Numbered from the stretch's first letter, positions 11,782 through 26,171 are shown. The stretch: 64,000 nucleotides of DNA from Rachycentron canadum (GCA_038496675.1 CM076654.1:14158207-14222206), one strand, 5' to 3'. The notes: generated by a model not told the origin, from the sequence alone. Program-made: numbers and translations.

Positions 11782-13307
11782 ATGATGGGTGTCTGGCAGC
11801 CAGTCACTAACCTTAGAGACTATATATCCCATAATCCTCCAGGGGTGACATTTTTCCTGTGTTTGATGACTCTGGCTATCTCCTTCATCTGCCTCGGCTC
11901 CTACAGCCACACTCACACTCTGCCAAACCCTGACATATCAAAGGTAAGGACTCATTTATGCAAAGTTTCTGTAGATCATCTATGCCTGAGGTGAGCAGAT
12001 GTTCTTCAGTGCAGTCTTCTCAGGAGATGATGAGTACAGGTGTAATGTTGAAGCATGATATTGCACTGGCCTGCGATTGCCTGTATGCATATTTCTGTGG
12101 GTTATGAGCTGATACTGATGTCCAAATGATGTGCTTTATTCTTTTCTTAGGACTGGAACCATATATTATCCTCCTTATCACAGTTTCAGCTGTGTATGAA
12201 AGCCAACACAAATTCATCTGAGCTTGTTTCACCTGTTCCCTCTCCTCTGATGGAGCAGGAAAAGGATGGAGGAACTTTGGTTAGCTCTACAAAGACTTTT
12301 TCAGTTACCAATTTGCATCTTAAAGTTCCTCTGACTGTGACTGTCAGCTCCGCTGGTGGTTTTCCGAAAGACCTTAGTCTACACACTACCTTAATAGCCA
12401 GTCAACTACATCTTGGAGGTTGGTATCACACCAATGTATTTGTGCTGTGAAATAAAGTGAAGGGTGTATGACCATACATTCTCACTCATGTGCATTTGTT
12501 TTACTCTCCAGGCAAGGAGATTGTTAACATGACTCTAAAGTTTCAACATGGCAATAGTACCAACACCTGCCTCAGCATTAGTGTCCCAACACACCTTCTC
12601 CCTATGAGCCTGTAAGTTCATTCATTCTCAAAAATGTGTGTTTTAAGCCTCCTTAATTTAACTTGCTAGATGTTTAGGTACCTAAACGAAATGTCAACCC
12701 ATTTATTATTTTTTGTGTATTTTTATCACATATTGTATACTTTCATGAAGACTTCCTCCAAAGTGTCCCGCATTTGAGAAAAATATTTCACCCATCTATG
12801 TGGAAGCAAGAAACCAGCTGCCTACAGCATCACAAACCTGCTACAGCTTGCACTCCACAAATGACCCAACTCTCACAGTCATGTTAACGCAGGTACAGTG
12901 TCCCAAGTGAATTACATAACACACTCTGTGATAACACAGGTGCCCTCTTGTCAGTCATTCTCTACTTTTACTCTGCAGGAGGAACAGAATGTGGCAGTGC
13001 GTCATCTGCTGGAAGTCAGTGTGTGCCTGCTCGGAGTTTGTTTCATACTCTGTTTATCTGCTGGTCTGACACGTTCACTCTCACGCCGCTACCACTGGAA
13101 TGAACTGGTTCTACAAAATGTAATGTTGCTTATTACATTACTACCCAACTAACAGTTTTGACTGCTTGGACTTTTGAAATCTGTTTACATTTACCAGGAT
13201 TTTTGGGTACCACTTCCAGATATCTTGGCATTTTGAGAAATCTGCAGACTGTTTTATCTAACCTCACTGTTTTACTTTACTTGCAGGAGCCATTAATTGA
13301 CACCTGA
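11782..13307 (+). CDS. tmem219: TMEM219 (TMEM248/TMEM219 family membrane protein)
   Basis: Two-pass membrane protein. The mammalian form is described as a cell-death receptor for IGFBP-3; function in fish is inferred. Exons 11782-11943, 12151-12418, 12512-12611, 12751-12892, 12979-13119 and 13287-13307 give 277 aa. The N-terminal segment FFLCLMTLAISFICLGSY (about residues 24-41) and the C-terminal segment VCLLGVCFILCLSAGLTRS are transmembrane. They flank an extracellular region with paired cysteines (TCLSISV, PPKCPAF, QTCYSLH). PDISKDWNH after the first membrane segment and HW near the C terminus favour TMEM219 over the longer paralogue TMEM248. Two ATGs lie in tandem (11782 and 11785), and either could start translation. 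A noncoding 5' exon probably precedes the acceptor at 11773. Confidence 0.82.
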
Positions 13308-14531
13308 ACATTTCTCATCTTCTGCATCTTGAAGAGATCAGTTGGTGGATGAGAGAAGAGTCATATGTATAACTTCTTTTAAAGGGGCCAACTTAATGAA
13401 TGCGCAATACTAAATCAGTGGAGGGTCAATGTTATATGTGAGAAGAATTGTTGTGATAAAGAAGGAGTATATTTTGTATGTGGACCATGGAGTAATGGGA
13501 ACAACTCTTCAGCTGTTAATGCCTACACCGATGACAGGTCAAACATTCACTATCCAATCTGTTATGCACGGTACATTCCACATCTATTTTTTTTTATTAT
13601 CATTTCCCAGAATTATTTAAAGTAACTTATAGAAAATTGGCATTACCTGGTTGCATTCAACTGAGTGAGGTCTTAAAATATTGAGAATTTAAAAATCTAA
13701 ATTTAATATTGTTCTAAAATAAAGACGGCATTGTACTACTATATACCATATTCCTATCAGCAGGTGTACTAAGCTAATTTGAATATTTTAGCACTTTAAC
13801 TTACATGTCTGACATTGAAACGTCATTGAATCTATATGCCATATGTACATGTCCAAAACAATCGGTGGAAATTTTAAGAAACGAGTGTTGAAAAAAAACT
13901 GCTTCTAGCTCTTGCTGTTTGTATCTTCAGTTAATATGCAAAAGAGGGTTTCTAAGGAACTAAGACAAGAGGTTTAACTTTTGTTAAAGCTCAGACGAAA
14001 CAGGCTATTTGTCACATTTGTTAAATGAGAAAGTGTTAACAGCACATTAAGCACGTGTGTGCATGTGTGCCGTGCTATTAACTGACTTGTCCAACAACTC
14101 AGAGATAATTGATTTTGAGAATGAATTAATTTTGATTTTTTTCATTAACAGTGAAAAATATAAATTCTAGTTTTCTATTGCAAATGTGACTAGAGATAAT
14201 GGAGTTGTTGGAATGTGCAAGTACCTTAACATATGGTATGTTTTATTTTCTGCCAAATGAAGGAAAGATATTAAACAATGTCAACAATACTGGTATTAAT
14301 AAACATTTGCAGTTCCTGGTTTGAATGACATTTAAGTAACTTCGCTTCATCTGATTTTGTTGTAGCCAAAACCAGCAATCAAAGGGCAATGGATTTTCAT
14401 GTATGTTTTGTTTCTTTTAGGAGATCAGTAAAAGCAGTGTATTTAAATCAACTTGACTTGAACAGAGACTTGGAAATGTATTTGAATTTCCCTGTGAACA
14501 TACTAACACTTTTGTGATAACACACAATAAA
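13308..14531 (+). terminator. TMEM219 3' UTR with poly(A) signal
   Basis: AT-rich untranslated sequence without coding potential. The likely poly(A) signal is AATAAA at 14526-14531; an earlier AATAAA lies near 14299. MORC2 promoter sequence begins shortly after. Confidence 0.6.
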
Positions 14532-14669
14532 CATTTTTTCTCAATTGCAAGTCTTTTCTTCGATAGTGCAAATTAATAAATGTCCTTTTATTATTATAGT
14601 AGAAATTCAGTTCATTAACTCAAAGGATCACCGCTGCACTGGTATGCGATCCGCTGACGTAGCAGGACT

Positions 14670-15501
14670 TTTTTCCTCCAATCAGCATCCAGAAACTTTG
14701 CTCGGTGTTTTCCTATTGGCTGAGTTAGAAAACTAGAGGCGGGATTTCAGCAGACGCGAGACTAGGGTAGTTGGATTCTCCGCGGCCTGGCAGACTGTTT
14801 CATGTCGGAAAAGGAAACGAAACGTTGTAAAAAATAATATACTCCTCATTGGGCGGATTATTGCACTAGCGCGGAGCCACCACTAAGTCGTCTCTTTATG
14901 ACAACGGTTTGCAAAGTTGGTGAAAATTAACGTCCACTCCAGGTCTAAACAGTGTGAAGCTAGCTAGCTGCCGTTACCTCAGAAACACTCCGCAGAAGAC
15001 GCTAATGTCAGCTAGCAACAATTAGCATAATATTAAACGTTAGTAACAGTTGATATATAACGTCTAAAACGGTTTTATCGTGTGCTCGTCACCATGACCG
15101 GGCCTTTCTCTGCAGACACTGAGCTAGCGATACCAGAAGCTGTTCAATGCATAAATATGTTAATGTACTTATTGCTAACATCTTGTCTATAAACGCTCTT
15201 TGCTTTTAGCTAAAATTTTTTGTTGTTTTCAAGTAGGCCTCCCACGTGGTACCCCGTTCCCGGGGGCGGGGGGGGTTTTTATTAAGTTGTGGGTGTCATC
15301 TTGCCACCTATGTCTAGTTGTGAAGCGCCCTCATCAGCTGATATTGTGTGTGAAACAATGGAGGCATTTTGTAGGTAAATGTCTTTAGACCTGTGATCGT
15401 TGTCTTGCTTTTTAAGATGAAAACTCTGGACTAAAGCTTGGTTCATCAGACCAAGACAAACAGGAGACTAAGAAGAAAACGGGAAATAATTGTGAGTGGC
15501 C
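14670..15501 (+). promoter_or_regulatory. MORC2 promoter and 5' UTR region
   Basis: A GC-rich island follows the AT-rich TMEM219 tail. A CCAAT box (14679-14683) and an inverted one, ATTGG (14715-14719), precede a presumed start site around 14750-14800. The coding exon of MORC2 appears to begin at an acceptor near 15416 (tttttaag), leaving about 85 bp of 5' UTR before ATG 15502. That UTR contains a five-codon upstream ORF starting at 15417. Confidence 0.5.
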
Positions 15502-18500
15502 ATGGCCTACACCAGCTACAGCAACCTGAGCAGGGCTCAGCTTACCTTTGAGTACCTGCACACAAACTCGTAAGTATCGGCTTGTTGGGAATTAATATGT
15601 CAACATAACTACAATTACAAACCACCAACTTGATCCAGCATGCCAGCTCAACCATTTACATATTTTGCAACAGTAAGGTTTTTGTATCTGTAAACTTGTA
15701 CCTGAACACTATATGTTTCCTTACTCCGACCTATACCAATCAGAAAAGTTTTTTTGAATTGTAGAATAGTTTGCATTTAATGATTTGCATCCATAAGTAG
15801 TTGGTATGGCTCATTAAGTTTTATGTTATGTGATGCTTTGAATGTATTGGTTAACATTTAGTAAAGTCTACTCTCTTAATGTGTGGAATGCAAAATCTGC
15901 TATTTTCTTGCAACCAGTTGCCCCTGTAGATTCAATCAGACTTCAGATGCATATTGCTACTTCATATCAAAGTGCATCTGAGTCTGTTGTCCATGCTTGA
16001 ATACTTTGTGGTGCAAAAGTCAACACATTTAGCAAGAAATGACTCTTGGCTAATATCCTAATCAAAGGATTCAATACAGCTTCAGGGAGGACCTGACAAC
16101 AAGAACAGATCTAAAACAATTCAGAGCTTTTTGAGTAATTTACCACGTAAATATAGCTAGTGATGCTACATGGCTGTGGTGGACGTTTTTCATAAAATTA
16201 GATGCTTGGTGGCGTAAATGATTAACCAGGTAATAGAAAGAAATAATACACATTGTTTAATGCTCCTAGAGAAAAGTTTTGAATGCTTTAAGATAAGTGT
16301 GAGTTATGCTCAAGTGAGGGAGTACCTGTCGTCATTTGTTCTTTCACAACAAAATGTGTGTGGTAATAAAGAAGACATGTAGTTACCATGAATAGGATGT
16401 CCAAACAGATGCTTTTTTAGAGAAAGTGAAAATGAGCAGTTGTCAGTGAGGCAGTTAATGTAATCCTTTGTTTTGTTTACACTGACACATCTTTCGCAAT
16501 AGACTAAAGGAAATACAAAAATAACCTCACAAGAAGCGAATATTGATATGGTATTCAGATATTGGTAATAAGTATCTCTTACACATCTTTTTTCTTTGTT
16601 GAGCTCTCATGTTAACTCACATGAAATCCCTTAAAAATTATTTTTTTAAAAAGTGTGAACTATTGAAATGAATGGTCTTTTCAGGACAACCCATGAGTTC
16701 CTGTTTGGAGCCTTGGCGGAGCTTGTGGACAATTCAAGGTACCCACAATGATTTGCAACAGAGCCTATAACTATTCAAACACTATGCAGGCTGGAGAACT
16801 TATAGTGGCCTGATATCTCCCTTGTAGTCCATAAAAAGTCTCACAGTTGGTTTATTTCTTTTACAGAGATGCTAATGCCACACGAATAGACATCTACACA
16901 GGTACAGCTCAGAATAACTCACCCAGTTTTACACACACTGAAGCATACACATTCATTGCTCCTAATATCTGCCTTTAACCTTCTCACTTTTTGACAGAAA
17001 AAAGGCCTGAGCTGCGGGGCGGCTACATGCTCTGTTTTCTAGATGATGGTATTGGAATGGACCCAAGTGAGTGTAACTTTGCCAGAGAAATTACTTCAAA
17101 CTAGTGTTGACTTCATGTTTAAAGGTGCTTTGTGTGGGTCCATTGTGAGATTTTTTTTGTTTGTTTGTTTTTGTTTTTCAGATGAGGCAACCCATGTGAT
17201 TCAGTTTGGAAAGTCTAGCAAACGGTCACCTGAGTCCACTCAGATTGGCCAATATGGAAATGGACTCAAATCGTAAGACCAAATTCTTGTGTGATTATGA
17301 CATTGTGCAGTTTGTACACTTGTGTTTGCATATTATATATCACATATTACAATTTTACATGTCACTAAAATGTGTTTGTTTTCACAGTGGCTCTATGCGT
17401 ATTGGCAAAGACTTCATCTTGTTCACAAAAAAGGGCAACACTCTGACTTGCCTTTTCCTGTCAAGGACTTTCCATGAAGAAGAAGGGTTGGATGAGGTTA
17501 GAGCCAAGTGTTTGAGCAATTTAATATCATCTTTTATTAGGGAGTACAATTGACATATTAATTAGTAATTGGATATATGCTTAATTGAAATACTTTTTTA
17601 TAGTTAGTTGCTATGTATTGAGAATGCACAATAAAAAAAGCTATGTATCTGCTGCTCAAACGTAGAAGACAAAAGAAATAGTGGCCAGTAACAGTGGCTC
17701 TAATTTACATGAGTGAATTTTGAGAAAGTCATTAAACATCATGAAGTAGCTCAAAGATCTGTCTATTTTATTTTGGGATTTACCTGTAAACCCACCATAG
17801 AAAAAAAGGTCTTCTGTTATTGGAGCTTCTCAAACTTGGATTTTTGTACTTAAGGCATATAATCATCTTTTCAGGTGATAGTGCCCCTCCCCTCCTGGGA
17901 TCTGAAGACCAAGGAGCCGCTGACCTCTGATCCGGAGAGGTATGCCGTAGAGACTGAGCTGATCTTCAAATACTCGCCCTTTAAAAATGAACAGCAGCTG
18001 ATGGAGCAGTTCAACAAAATAGAAAGCAGCAGTGGTAAGCATATTAATCTGTGCTTTCAAAGAGATTCATTTTGTGATATCCATTAATTAGACAAGTTCA
18101 TTGCCACTACTCCCAAAAGTTTGGCTGACTTCACTCTAAAATGATCTGTATAAGAGTGTGATGGCAAGAGTGATACATAAAATGACTTTGTCAATAATGT
18201 TCTAGTTGTGTCAATAATTACATTTTTTCAGTGTGGAATTTGAGGGCTGATATTGATCCTGATGCTGACATTTTGTTAAAAGGGACTCTTGTAATCATCT
18301 ACAACCTGAAGCTGATGGACAACAGAGAACCAGAGCTAGATGTAGAGACAGATCACCAAGACATACTGATGGCTGGGACGCCTGTTGAAGGAGTGTGAGT
18401 GTGGCCATTACTCTGTGGGATTTGCAAACGACTCAATTGAACATTCTCTGACCCATGGTAAAAGGAATGGTATTTTGCACATTACTTATTTGTATGTTTA

Positions 18501-21500
18501 TTGCTGTTCTTTCTCTTGCAGGAAGCCGGAGCGGAGGTCATTCAGGGCATATGCTGCTGTTTTGTATATTGACCCACGCATGAGAATTTTTATCCAGGGC
18601 CATAAAGTCAGGACTAAAAGATTGTCCTGCTGTCTTTACAAACCAAGGTAATGTAATAAAACAGTTAAACTTATAACTGTAACATCTGTGGTCCAGTGAC
18701 AAACTTTCACTGGTGTTCTTGTTTTGTTGACAGGGTGTACAAATACTCATCTACTCGTTTTAAAACTCGTGCTGAGCAAGAAGTAAAGAAAGCAGATCAT
18801 CTCGCTAAGATTGGTGAGCCTGCAGTGTTTTTATTCACGTTTAGCTTCAGTTTTAGACTTGACTGCATTTGAGCATTTTGTGTCATCTATTTCAGCGGAG
18901 GAGAAAGCTAGAGAGGCGGAGAGTAAGCGGCTGGCTTTGGAAGCCAGATTAGGAGAGGACGTGTCAAAAGATTCACGGGTAAACCAAATAGGATATAACT
19001 GATCACTTCTGAAATGAAAACATGGTTGTGTCCACGTGAAAAAGCTTGCAACTGGAAGAATTTTTCTACTAAAAGCGTGATTGTAATTCTAAATTACAAT
19101 AAGTATTGATATAAATTGGTGTTAAGATTGAAGTGGGATTTGAAGTGGAATCACACCTAATGCTCAGGTACTGGGTATTATTCAGTGGCATGAAGATGAC
19201 GGCAACAAAGGCAAAAACCATGATGTTCCTCTTCTCCTTCTCTTCCTTTAGGCTATTCTGAGAAAGGTTCAAGATTCAGCCATGATGCTTCAGCGCGATG
19301 CTGACATGAAGAAAAGGATTCTCGAAGCCAAACAGAAGTACGATAAACACAATTGTAAAACATTCTCTTATATACAAATCTATAAGCAGCTTAGATTTGA
19401 TTAGTGACTGAACAACATAATAAATGTAGAATCTGGATTTGTCAAATGTGACAAAGGATGACTATATCTTAATTTCTTGCATGTAAAGAAAGCAATTTTT
19501 TGTACTATAAAAAAGTCACCTGAAGGAACACTGCAAAGTACTTTGTTTTTGCTGGGCTTCATCTATATCCTGTCAGACTTCTATACTTTCTTGTTCCTCA
19601 GAGCATTAAAGGAGCCCAAAGAGTTGAATTTTATATTTGGAGTGAACATTGAACAGAGGGACCTAGACGGGATGTTTGTGTACAACTGCTCTCGTCTCAT
19701 CAAGATGTACGAGAAGACGGGACCACAGCTGGAGGGAGGCATGTGAGTAAAATGTGAACAGATTGAAAATTGACTATGTTTGAATGACTAATAAAATTCT
19801 TATACAGTTGAATGGTTTGTGTATTTTAGGGCCTGTGGAGGTGTGGTTGGAGTCGTGGATGTCCCATATTTAGTTCTAGAGCCTACTCACAACAAACAGG
19901 ACTTTGCAGATGCTAAGGAATATCGACATTTACTGAAATCCATGGGGGAACATCTTGCTCAGTACTGGAAGGACAGTAACATTGGTAAGTCTTAGTTCAG
20001 TCAATAATTGATAAGTTGTCAGGAGCCAGTATAGAAGCATCCAAATCACTGTGCTCCTGTTGCACAAAAAACTTCACGGTCAAAATCCACTTCTCATAAA
20101 CAGGCCAGAAGAAGTATAGCTTCTTGTGATAAGACACACTGCAGGTATTCTATCCATATCCCATTGAGAGACAACTGTATGTATGGAGCATCGTTAATCT
20201 AAGCCATACTTGTTACCATGGAAAAACTTGACTGATGAGGACCTTCTAGTTTAGGCATAGCATCTAAAAATGAAAGGGCAAAAGCAGCAGGGTTGTTGAG
20301 TTGTTACAGGGCAAAAAGCCTACTGTCATTGTACCCTCATCAATGCATTACCACAAACAGTATGCGCACATGTCCCACTTTTTTGAAGCATACTGAGCTC
20401 TTATGGTGATTTGACCCCACCCCGAAATACAACCAATGACTGTCCTATCTGATACAGGTGGCATGAGAAAGTCAGACATCAAGAAAAGGCAAGACAGGGA
20501 TAGAGTAATTTTTGAGCCAGAGCAGAAGTGTAAGTAAATGTATTGTTGCAGGTGCAGTAAGGAATTAGTTGGAAAGTGTTCTCTTACATAAATGCAAAAA
20601 TTGTCTTGAGTATCATATTTTTATACATTACCTGTTTGTGCCGTGCAGCCCAGAAAGGCATAGTGAAGTTCTGGGATGAGTTTGGATATCTGTCTGCCAG
20701 CTGGTCTGCACCTCCATCATCAGAGTCAAGATACAAGAGACGTCGGGCCATGGAGATACCACTTACGATTCAGTGTGGTTAGTAACGGGTCCACACACAG
20801 AGAACACACACTCATTGCTTTACTGTAGTTCAACAAGCTAACTTTTTACCACATAATGTCTGATTCTGCCCTCTGTTTTTAGACAAATGTTTGAAGTGGA
20901 GAACTCTACCATTCCAGATGGATGCTGTGGACAAACGCTACCCAGACAGTTGGGTGTGTCTCATGAACCCTGACAGCTCTCAGGACAGGTGCACACAGAA
21001 TGTCATTATGTCTTTAATTTTGCAATTCACTCTATATTATTAAAGTATTCATATAATGTATGTATTGCGTGCAAATTGTGTCACTACACTGCCGTTGTGA
21101 GGACAACGTAGCATTACTTCACGCTCTATATATATATATCTGTGTACTGTGTATATATCTGTGTTTTCAGGTGTGATGCTCCTGAACAGAAACAGAACTT
21201 GCCCTGCGGTGTTTTGAAAAAAGACAAGCTGTCAGCTGAGGACAAACAGAAAGAGCTGGCAGAGAAAATCAAACAACAGCAGGAGAAACTAGAGGCCCTG
21301 CAGGTACCTTGTCCTTCTCTCACTGTCGTTCTGTTGCTGTTTTGTGTATCAGAACATAAATATTATGTTTCTCCCTCTTAGAAAACCAGCACCATCAAAT
21401 CTGCAGCAGATGTAAAGAAGCTACCACTGGATGTCACCATGAAACCAACAGAGAGCTCCTCTCAGGTACAAACTCTGCCTACCATGTGGAGGCTTGAATC

Positions 21501-24500
21501 TGCCAAAATAAATAAATGGATTACTCTATAAAAACATTTATATGCTATTAAATGCTCCAAAAAATAAAATCATAAAATGTGACATAAAGAAATATACCTG
21601 GCTAATTTTTAAGTACCCTTTTTTTTCTTTCTCCATGAGTGATGATTTTGTAGTCAAAATTTTTGCCATTATTAAAATTCAAGATAAACTGATTTCTAGA
21701 TTTCTTTTTTATGTGCAAACTAAAAAAGAGCCTGGTGCAGTCATAATGGTATGACATACATTTGTAATAAAGAATAAAAGATTCTCATCCTCAACATGTC
21801 CTTGACAAAGTGGCTCACTAACAGTGCACTGATGGTGAATGTGTTTTTAGGTCATTCTCTCCATGGATAGTTGTCTCCTTTTTCTTTCTTGTTGATGCAG
21901 GCAACTAGATCTTCTGAGAGGTCTGTAACAAGGCCCCGCTCTCCACCACTCCCAGCTCACCTCAAAAATGCCCCAAGTACCCCTGCATCTCGTGCTGCTT
22001 CTCAGCGGGCCACCCGGACAGCTGCTGCTCCTCCACCACCGCACAAAGTGGAACCATCAAGGTCTAGAGCTGCAGCAAAGCCCCCTCCACCTCCAGCAAA
22101 GGCCTCACCCAAAACTACTGCCAAATCTCCTCCACCCAGCCGCAGCTCACGAGTAAGTTACAGTTTTTAGGAAGTGTTCCACCAATTCCACAGTGCTAAT
22201 GGCAGGTTTTGTTGGAGAAAGTTATTAACTTGCCTAACAAATGAAACTGTGAAAAAAGTGATGTCTGTAAACTTCCATAGATATCTGCCAAAGCATCATC
22301 TGCTAAAGCAACTGCTGGACAACGCAAGAGAGTTATAGAGCAGGAGGATAGTGAGGAAGATGAGGAAGAGGAAGATGAGGAGGAGGAGGAGGAGAGTGAC
22401 GAAGAACCACAGACAAAGAAATCCAAGATGGCTTCAGCAGCTGGTAACTCTGGGAAAGTGGTAGACAAGGCCCCACCTCTCAAACGCGGCAAGTTGGACG
22501 AGGTAAATGCTCATGTAAGAATAGATTCTTCTTTGCATAAAAACACTGTAGATCAAATTTCTAATATTACTGAAAATGCATCAGCAGCAAAAGCAAAAAA
22601 CACTCAGACAAAAGACAATGAACAATTAAAATATTCACAAGTCTACACAAACCGTTCAAGTGCTTGAATTTGATGACACTGTTGGTCTTGATTTGTGGTG
22701 CATTGTGCAACCTGCTGTAAAGACACCACTGTGAAGTTGTGTGCTTAAGTTTCTTTTTTCGTCTACTTGTTGCCAAACCTCCCTCAGCACTACATGTGTC
22801 ATACGTGAGATGAATCCCTTTAAGTGAATAAATTAATGGAGGAAAGTGAATGAGAGGAGAAAGATGTGAATAAAACTGAGGCAGCTTGCAGCATATTCAT
22901 GTGGACATCTATTAATTTTCATGGTTACTCAGTCCACACTTTTCTTCATTTGAATATAAAATGAAACCAATTAAATGCAAATGGGAAAACACTTAATAAT
23001 ATTACAAAGTGTTATTTATCTTTCATGTCGCTCATAGCAGTGATCCAGCTGTAATTATTCTGAAAGGACAGTACAGCAGTAACCTATCAGGCCATCAAGG
23101 CCTTTTCTTATTTTTTTTCCTTTCACTTGAAGACATTTTCTGATTGGAAGCTCCTCCTGTTTCTGTGGACAATTGGGCACTGTGAACTAAGCTGCAGTGA
23201 GAACGGCTCATTTAACTTCCATAGTATTTGGCTGGCAACATGGGGACGTTAAAATCCTTTTCTGACTCTTAAAGTGAAGAAATGAAGGAAGTACAGTCTT
23301 TATCTGGTGCCTACATCAGTTACTGAACTTCCAATCAGAGCCCATCTGCTGTTGACCTTGCAGGTTAAAACACACTCCCAGTCTGAGAAGAAAGGAGTGT
23401 CTACTCCTACACGGCAGACACCAACCACACCAGCCTCTTTGCCTAAATCCATTTCCACACAACAGCATGGGGCTAAACCCAAGGTAGCTTCGCTCAGTCC
23501 GGCTTCTCTACTCCACCCAAACAAAGTGGGGCTGCATCTGCATTCATAGCTTCTAACAGTCATGACAACTTAATCTTTCAGCTGATTTGGGTGTCTGTCA
23601 GATAATTGTTCTCCCTTCTAACAATCTTCTCTTTACCAAACACTCTCTGCAATCAAGCATGCAAATCTCATCGAATGACTGAGATCACACTGGGGCTTTC
23701 ACTTCTTTCACTAAGAGATATTTAAACTACACTCTCTCCTTTCATATGATATTTCTGTGGCTGTTGTGGTGGTAATTGTCTTTTTTGTTTGCAGACACCC
23801 GAGAAGCCTCCACAGCAGGAACCAGAGAATGACACTAAAAATGCTCAGAAAGGTGAGATGATCGACTGCTCCTCACTAACATGTATCACACATATCTGGA
23901 AAAAGAAAGGATAGGAATTTCTACCCATGTTTGTTTATTTATTTATTCATTCATTCATTCATTCCACAGATAAGGGTCTTCTGGTTGAAGTCCGGGTCAA
24001 TAAGGAGTGGTACACAGGCAAAGTCATTGCTGTGGAGGCAAATAAACAGAGTGTTCGTTGGAAAGTGAAGTTTGACTATGTACCTCGATCCACCCCTAAA
24101 GATCGATGGTAAGATACTGTGTCTGTATTGCTGCATTCAGGGAATTTTTTGTTGACAACTAGATAATTAACATCTTCTGCATTTATTTTTGTGTCTGAGA
24201 AGGGTGTTCAAGGGTAGTGATGAAGTCCGGCTGATGCGACCACCATCTCCAATCTCTCAGACACCCGATACCCAACAAGAAACAGAGAGGGGGCTGGCGC
24301 CCATGGAGCCAGACACTACACAGCCAGGAACCAGTCGAGAGGTGACCGACAGCTTGGTCACCATGTTGAGGTCAGCTGCTTACAATGTCCTGGTGCTGTT
24401 AACACACACTTTTTAAACCATGATAGCCAGGACCTGTGAATCATTCTTCAGTTAGGTCTCATAGCACTGTGCAATGTTCACTGTGCTGTTTGTGTCCAGG

Positions 24501-25204
24501 ACAATGCTGCGTTACTTCTTCCCTCCTGCTTTTCGGATTCCAAAGGATGATGTGAACAGCATGACTGCTGAGGAGCTAGTGGCCTTTCCTTTGGTGAGAT
24601 GAATATATAGAGGATGATTTGATAAATTGATTATTAGGTTTGAATTAAATTTTAAAAATAAATGTGTAGTTTTTGAAATTATACTTGACAGAATTTAGAA
24701 TGTGTTTATATTTTCTTACTAATGTGTTTCTTTAAGTACAGATTGCTGGTGTGTTAATGTGTTGTTTTTTTTGTTTGTTTGTTTGTTTGTTTGTTTTTTT
24801 TCCCTCCATGTAGAAAGAATATTTCCAGCAGTATGAATCCGGTCTCCAGTCATTGTGTAACTCCTACCAGAGTAGAGCTGATGCCAGGGCCAAAGCTGTG
24901 GAAGAGAAGAGCAACAGCACTGAGGTTAAACTGAAGGAGGCAGATGAGAAATTACAGAAACTACGAACAAACATTGTAGCACTTCTGCAGAAAGTACAAG
25001 AGGTAAGATTGTTTACTGGGTAATTTGTACTACACATTGTTGGTGTCTTAGGGAACAGAACATCTTTTTTTTCTTTGCCTAAAAAATTATTTTTTTTTGT
25101 TTTTTTTTTTTTGTTCTTTTTCATCACACGCTTAGGACATTGACATAAATACAGATGACGAGCTTGACGCCTACATAGAAGACCTCCTTACCAAGGGTGA
25201 TTAA
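15502..25204 (+). CDS. morc2: MORC2, MORC-family GHKL ATPase with CW zinc finger
   Basis: Nuclear ATPase that compacts chromatin and works with the HUSH complex in silencing. Twenty-eight coding exons run from 15502-15569 to 25136-25204 and give 1067 aa (human 1032). The GHKL ATPase is clear: Asn39 in ALAELVDNSRDANATRID, then LDDGIGMDP and IGQYGNGLKSGSMRIGKD. A transducer-like region with SFRAYAAVLYIDPRMRIFI and a charged coiled coil (EEKAREAESKRLALEARLG) follow. The CW finger has Cys in TIQCDKCLKWRTLPFQ, SWVC and DRCD. Next come a Ser/Pro and acidic linker, a chromo-like domain (LLVEVRVNKEWYTGKV...RWVFKG) and a C-terminal coiled coil ending DINTDDELDAYIEDLLTKGD, nearly as in human. Other exons include 16685-16738, 17182-17272, 17388-17496, 17875-18034, 19602-19742, 19830-19984, 20649-20777, 20883-20988, 21901-22152, 22281-22502 and 24814-25002. 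The large intron 1 (1.1 kb) separates the start exon. Confidence 0.96.
20458..20529 (+). other. morc2: candidate in-frame cassette exon of MORC2 (72 nt)
   Basis: The exon has a clear acceptor (tctgatacag) and a strong donor (gtaagt). It adds 24 mostly charged residues (GGMRKSDIKK...EPEQK) between YWKDSNI and the block IVKFWDEFGY, just before the CW finger. Its length is a multiple of three and both flanking introns are in the same phase. Skipping it gives DSNIAQKGIVKFWDEFG, which lines up without a gap with the human sequence DIAIAQRGIIKFWDEFG as I recall it. It is therefore optional or lineage-specific. Confidence 0.75.
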
Positions 25205-26171
25205 AGAAGACAGAAGAGACCCATCAAAAAGAAGAGGATGTGTACATGAACAAACGTGCAGTTTTTATTCCAGCATGAGTCCCGAGGACTCATGCTTATG
25301 TGCAGTGTTGTTGGCTGTGAATATTGAGGGATATGTTCATTGTTGATCCTTCCACATGTTAAATCAGATTTTCAGAAGTTTGATCTTTTATTTTGATTGT
25401 TCCAGTGTTAATGCAGCACCGGCATGCTCTTTGAGTTTGGGCAGATTCTTTGGTGTTTCTACATTACTGGATAGTCATCTGGCCTGTGGTTTTCTTTTTA
25501 GTCTTTTTTATATACTTGCTTATATACTGTATGTTAAGGTATGTTTAAGCCATCCTGTCCTGATTGACCTTTTGGAATGATTTATGTAGGTTTAATAGAA
25601 TTTATGCTCCATTTACATCGTCAACTAATTCTGTGACGAAATGCAGACCACGTTTGTTTCAGACTACATTTGTTTTGGTCCATTTGCAGGTGAGAATTGG
25701 AAGTGAATCAAGACTTCGGCTTGACTATGCTGTGCTCCGCACTGCAACCTTTACGTAAACATTAACTTTTAATTTTGTACACTAAAACACATCAGTGTTG
25801 CCCATTACCTTCCTCTTTCCTGGTCTGGTCTTCCTGATCAAGCAAACCAGTTAAATATTTTATGGTTGGGTGACGTACCACACCCACAAACAAGAACTAC
25901 TTACTGGGTTTTATCAGTATGAGTATTCCTTAAATCCCTCCTGCATTTACCCTATGACTGTTCTGTGTTTATTTTTGGAAGAAAAAAAAATTCTCACTTT
26001 AATGCAAAAGTTGTGTGTTCATAATTATTCGGTGCCTGTGTCCTTCCTTTTGAACAGATTTTTAACATGTCATGAAAATGTTTTATTAAACAGTGCATGC
26101 TTTCAATCTTTTTGTTCTGGTTGGAACAAAGGATTCTGTATTTTTGACAAATCTTTACTTAAAACAATAAA
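25205..26171 (+). terminator. MORC2 3' UTR and poly(A) signal
   Basis: Untranslated sequence about 960 bp long with no conserved reading frame. AATAAA at 26166-26171 is the likely poly(A) signal. Confidence 0.6.
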
